DNA from: JBAXRT01 sp037131065
Lineage (GTDB): Bacteria; Bacteroidota; Bacteroidia; Bacteroidales; FEN-979
Assembly: GCA_037131065.1 (NCBI GenBank)
Contig: JBAXRT010000013.1
Coordinates: forward strand, 1-32,793
Direction of reading: 5' to 3'
Length of the DNA: 32,793 bases
Positions within the stretch are counted from its first letter, which is position 1. The number at the start of each line of letters is the position of its first letter. The position numbers and the translations under genes were made by a program. The notes below the pieces were generated by a model, which was not told the origin of the DNA, did no database searches, and saw only the letters and a list, made by a program, of their open reading frames with translations. Of this stretch, positions 30,256 to 32,793 are shown one piece after another.

Positions 30256-31689
30256 TTATTTTGTGATGATCATTTTTTTTGTAACCGAACCGTTGCCCGA
30301 CCGCAGGTTGTAAAAGTAGGTCCCCGAAGGGTAGGAGTGGTTCATAAATGAGTAGACCCGCTCCGGCTGGTGGGAGGAGGGGAGCAATACCTTTTCAAGA
30401 AGATCTCCCTTTGCCGTAAGGAACCAGAGCTCTCCTGGTTGTCCCGATGGCAGAGAATAGGGAATAAGGGTCTCGCCGCGAAAGGGGTTAGGATGGTTCT
30501 GCCGCAGCCGGATATCCGGATGGAAGCCATTCTCATTGATCCCGTCTGGCCCCGAGAAGAACTGCATCAATGGCAGCCGGAGGTGCCCTTTCCAGTTTCC
30601 CCAGCTGTGACCCTCGTTCCATTCATAAAAACGATAGGAGTATTTCTTTGATTCGAGTATGGTGGCAAGGTTGTGAACCATCGGAATAAGCTGACTGATG
30701 TCGTAGGTCCCGATATCGATATAAAACTCCAGGTCCAGTTTATTCCCGAACTGGAGCGTATTGGAGATGGTCTGTATGACATTGCTCGACTGTGCCGCTA
30801 TTTTGCCGAAGGCCTCCGGGTGTTTCATGCCGATATACAGTGAGATGTTTCCCCCGTTGGAGGCTCCTGCCATCGCTCTTTTATCCGGATCCTTGCTGGT
30901 TCTGTATTTCTGATCGATGGCACCCATCAGATCATTAACGATAAAGGCAGTGAAGAGGTCAATCTTATTCCCGGCATATTCGGCAGTTCTGTCAACCGGC
31001 GGAACGAATATCCCGATCAGCGGGAGGATCTTCTGCTGGGAGATCAGGTAGTCGAGGATGTTGTTCGTGCTGCCAAGGCTTAAATATTCCAACCCGTCGT
31101 GAAAAAGTATTACCGGATAATCTTCAGCCGAAGATTCATAACCCGGAGGAAGATAAATTGTCACTTTCCTTGAATTTCCGAGTGAGGCACTTGAAAAGGT
31201 GGTGTCTTTCAGGATTCCGTGGGGGATGCCGGAGTAGTAGGCCAGTTCAGGAGGGTTAACATAACCGGGCATCCTTAGTTCGGAGTTGGGTCCAAAGCCA
31301 CCAGCGCAGGTATTTGGATTGAGAGGATCGAGTATCCAGTTGCTGCCGTTAAGTACAAACTTATAATCCAGCCTGGCATCGGATGGGTAAGAGGTGGTAT
31401 GATACCAGAAGTTTGTGCCTGCGATCATCTCCATGACAAGTTCGGGCGACCACCCGGTGGCATCTCCTGCCACCTTGATGCCTGTGGCTGTACCCTGGTA
31501 GATAAAGTGGGTAAGGGTGTCGTCCTCAATGAACGGGAATGTGTTTGCTGCATTCATGAAGCTGTCGACAACTGCCTGGTGGTTTGCTTCAGGAAGGCTC
31601 CCGACCCTGTTAAGAAAATCCTGGAAGGTCTGTGCGTTTGCCAGTAAAGTACAGAGGAGGATCCCGGTCAGGAAGAGATATTTCTTCAT
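30256..31689 (-). CDS. T9SS-secreted CE1-like esterase with N-terminal CBM48-like domain
   Basis: A 477-residue protein. The order is signal peptide (1-19), a CBM48/E-set-like domain (about 58-140, 'VAGDATGWSP', 'DYKFVLNGSNWILDPLNP') and an alpha/beta-hydrolase of the putative-esterase family (PF00756, CE1/enterochelin-esterase type, about 155-380). A C-terminal T9SS sorting domain follows (about 393-477, 'LRQNHPNPFRGETLIPYSL'...'SGTYFYNL'). The likely triad is Ser277 in GASNGG, Asp330 in DIGTYD and His361 in EGHSW. The CBM48-CE1 arrangement is known from feruloyl esterases, but here the neighbours are all alpha-glucan proteins. It might remove acyl groups from modified glucan or act on another substrate. 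It lies 10 bp after the MFS gene and 9 bp before the surface amylase gene. Confidence 0.85.
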   Translation of the reverse strand: MKKYLFLTGILLCTLLANAQTFQDFLNRVGSLPEANHQAVVDSFMNAANTFPFIEDDTLTHFIYQGTATGIKVAGDATGWSPELVMEMIAGTNFWYHTTSYPSDARLDYKFVLNGSNWILDPLNPNTCAGGFGPNSELRMPGYVNPPELAYYSGIPHGILKDTTFSSASLGNSRKVTIYLPPGYESSAEDYPVILFHDGLEYLSLGSTNNILDYLISQQKILPLIGIFVPPVDRTAEYAGNKIDLFTAFIVNDLMGAIDQKYRTSKDPDKRAMAGASNGGNISLYIGMKHPEAFGKIAAQSSNVIQTISNTLQFGNKLDLEFYIDIGTYDISQLIPMVHNLATILESKKYSYRFYEWNEGHSWGNWKGHLRLPLMQFFSGPDGINENGFHPDIRLRQNHPNPFRGETLIPYSLPSGQPGELWFLTAKGDLLEKVLLPSSHQPERVYSFMNHSYPSGTYFYNLRSGNGSVTKKMIITK

Positions 31690-31699
31690 GCTGTTATTT

Positions 31700-32793
31700 T
31701 TAGGTTGATTTTTTTTCCTTTACAAATAGCCATAGGAACGCTGAGATCGCAAGTGAGATCCCGCTGATAATGAAGATCAATCCCTTGTCGGATGCATTTT
31801 TTATGATGGTCCCGATCAGGGAGGAGGAGATAAGTTGTGGCAAGACAACGGACAGGTTGAAGATCCCCATAAAAAATCCCATGCGGCTTTTATCAACTTT
31901 CTCCGACATGATCGCAAAGGGAAGGCTTACTACGGCTGCCCATCCGAAGGTAAGCACACACATCATGGCGTAAAGCGTTACGGCATCTTTTGCCCAGAGT
32001 ACGATTCCGAAGTAGCCCAATGCCATGATGGCAACCATGGCCGACTGAGTCCTGACCCGCCCGATCTTTTTGCTCAGTGGCTCCAGTAGAAAAGCCGGCC
32101 AGATTGAGCCTACTGCATTCAGGATGAAAAAGGACCACCCGATCATCTGGCCGAGCCGTGCGTTCCGGTCGGCTACATCCATGTTCTGCATCACCGACAT
32201 CTTCTGTTCAAGGAAAGCGAACATGTAAACGAACATGGTCTGGATGCCCAGCCAGGAGAATCCATGGGCGAAATAGAGTTTGAAGAGTTCTTTCCACTGG
32301 GTTGCAGTTTTGACACCGGTCTTCTCCTCTTCTAGGGATTTCTTTAACTCCCTGGGCTCTTTTATAAAGAAGAGTGGCCCGATGGAAAAAAGGAGTACGA
32401 TGCCAACGCCGGCATAGATCAGGAAGTAGTTCCCGATAAGGGCACCCATCAGGTAGGCGCCGCTTCCGAAGAGGTTCGAAATCGACTGCATCCAGGTATA
32501 CCCTTTGGTGCGGGGTTGCCCTTCAGGTGTGACATCAGCGATGATCGAACGGGTAGGATTGAAGCTGATGTTGATCGAAAGATCGAGGGTTAGGGCAACG
32601 GTAAGGGCAACAGCAAGGAGGCTTCCGATTCCAAAGAAGCTGTTGATGCGGTCGATATTCGGCAGGGAAAAGATCATCAGGGCAGCAAGGATTCCCCCGA
32701 TGATGATGAAGGGCTTCCGGCGCCCGCCCCAGAACCATACTTTATCGCTGATCATCCCGATTATTGGTTGCCCAAGGATGCCGGCACTCGGTC
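31700..32793 (-). CDS. MFS sugar transporter (maltose/maltooligosaccharide-like), N-terminus missing
   Basis: The gene runs off the right edge. 363 residues are visible, including 12 codons in frame upstream of the first Met at 32755 (PSAGILGQPIIG, then MISDKVW). That Met is therefore internal. The 'GQPIIGMISDKVWFWGGRRKPF' context is the loop 2-3 motif of major-facilitator and GPH-type sugar carriers; the sequence before it would hold the first one or two helices. About ten hydrophobic segments follow, with the long central loop typical of 6+6 carriers at about residues 150-185 of the visible part. Being first in a four-gene alpha-glucan operon, it probably moves maltose or maltodextrin into the cytoplasm. 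The promoter lies outside the window. Confidence 0.87.
   Translation of the reverse strand, partial: PSAGILGQPIIGMISDKVWFWGGRRKPFIIIGGILAALMIFSLPNIDRINSFFGIGSLLAVALTVALTLDLSINISFNPTRSIIADVTPEGQPRTKGYTWMQSISNLFGSGAYLMGALIGNYFLIYAGVGIVLLFSIGPLFFIKEPRELKKSLEEEKTGVKTATQWKELFKLYFAHGFSWLGIQTMFVYMFAFLEQKMSVMQNMDVADRNARLGQMIGWSFFILNAVGSIWPAFLLEPLSKKIGRVRTQSAMVAIMALGYFGIVLWAKDAVTLYAMMCVLTFGWAAVVSLPFAIMSEKVDKSRMGFFMGIFNLSVVLPQLISSSLIGTIIKNASDKGLIFIISGISLAISAFLWLFVKEKKST

Noticed and set aside
1..32793. CRISPR array, insertion sequence, integrase or prophage
   Set aside because: No regularly spaced repeats, transposase/integrase motifs or terminal inverted repeats were seen on either strand.

Overview
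The window comes from a member of the Bacteroidota. The evidence is a SusC/SusD pair, three proteins with C-terminal type IX secretion (T9SS, 'type A') sorting domains, a lipoprotein with a Bacteroidota-style surface-export motif after its Cys, and several upstream boxes matching the Bacteroidota sigma factor's TAnnTTTG -7 element. The genus cannot be named from the sequence alone; a Bacteroidales-like or related environmental lineage is plausible. I found no rRNA, tRNA, CRISPR, prophage or insertion sequence, and no gene-free stretch longer than about 160 bp.

Left part (1-14.05 kb), all on the minus strand. Reading in the direction of transcription, an efflux operon comes first: a periplasmic adaptor lipoprotein, an HAE1-type RND pump and a TolC-family outer-membrane lipoprotein, with a BBP2-type beta-barrel porin 7 bp behind. 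Next are a large cytoplasmic TPR protein and a polytopic GT-C-like membrane protein, then a GC-rich palindrome. A secreted tandem-Cache protein with its own promoter follows. An IMPDH/GMP reductase-family enzyme is closely coupled to a PAP2 phosphatase. The first 24 codons of a formylglycine-generating-enzyme-like protein run off the left edge.

Middle (14.1-16.9 kb): one large plus-strand gene for a secreted, helical-repeat protein of unknown function that begins with TTG.

Right part (16.9-32.8 kb): an alpha-glucan (starch, glycogen or maltodextrin) utilisation locus. SusC and SusD are on the plus strand. Diverging from susC on the minus strand are a T9SS-secreted multi-module protein that probably binds glycans and a T9SS-secreted GH13 amylase. 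These two share a related N-terminal module but are separated by a terminator and a new promoter. Converging on susD from the right is a tight minus-strand operon: MFS sugar transporter (partial), CBM48-like/CE1-like esterase with a T9SS tag, surface GH13 lipoprotein, and periplasmic GH13 enzyme.

Inferred working model: the T9SS and lipoprotein enzymes cut the polymer outside the cell, and the multi-module protein and SusD capture glucan. SusC imports oligosaccharides, the periplasmic GH13 trims them, and the MFS carrier takes products into the cytoplasm. No SusE/F lipoprotein and no local regulator (SusR, HTCS or ECF-sigma/anti-sigma) lies in the window. The multi-module T9SS protein may fill the SusE/F role.
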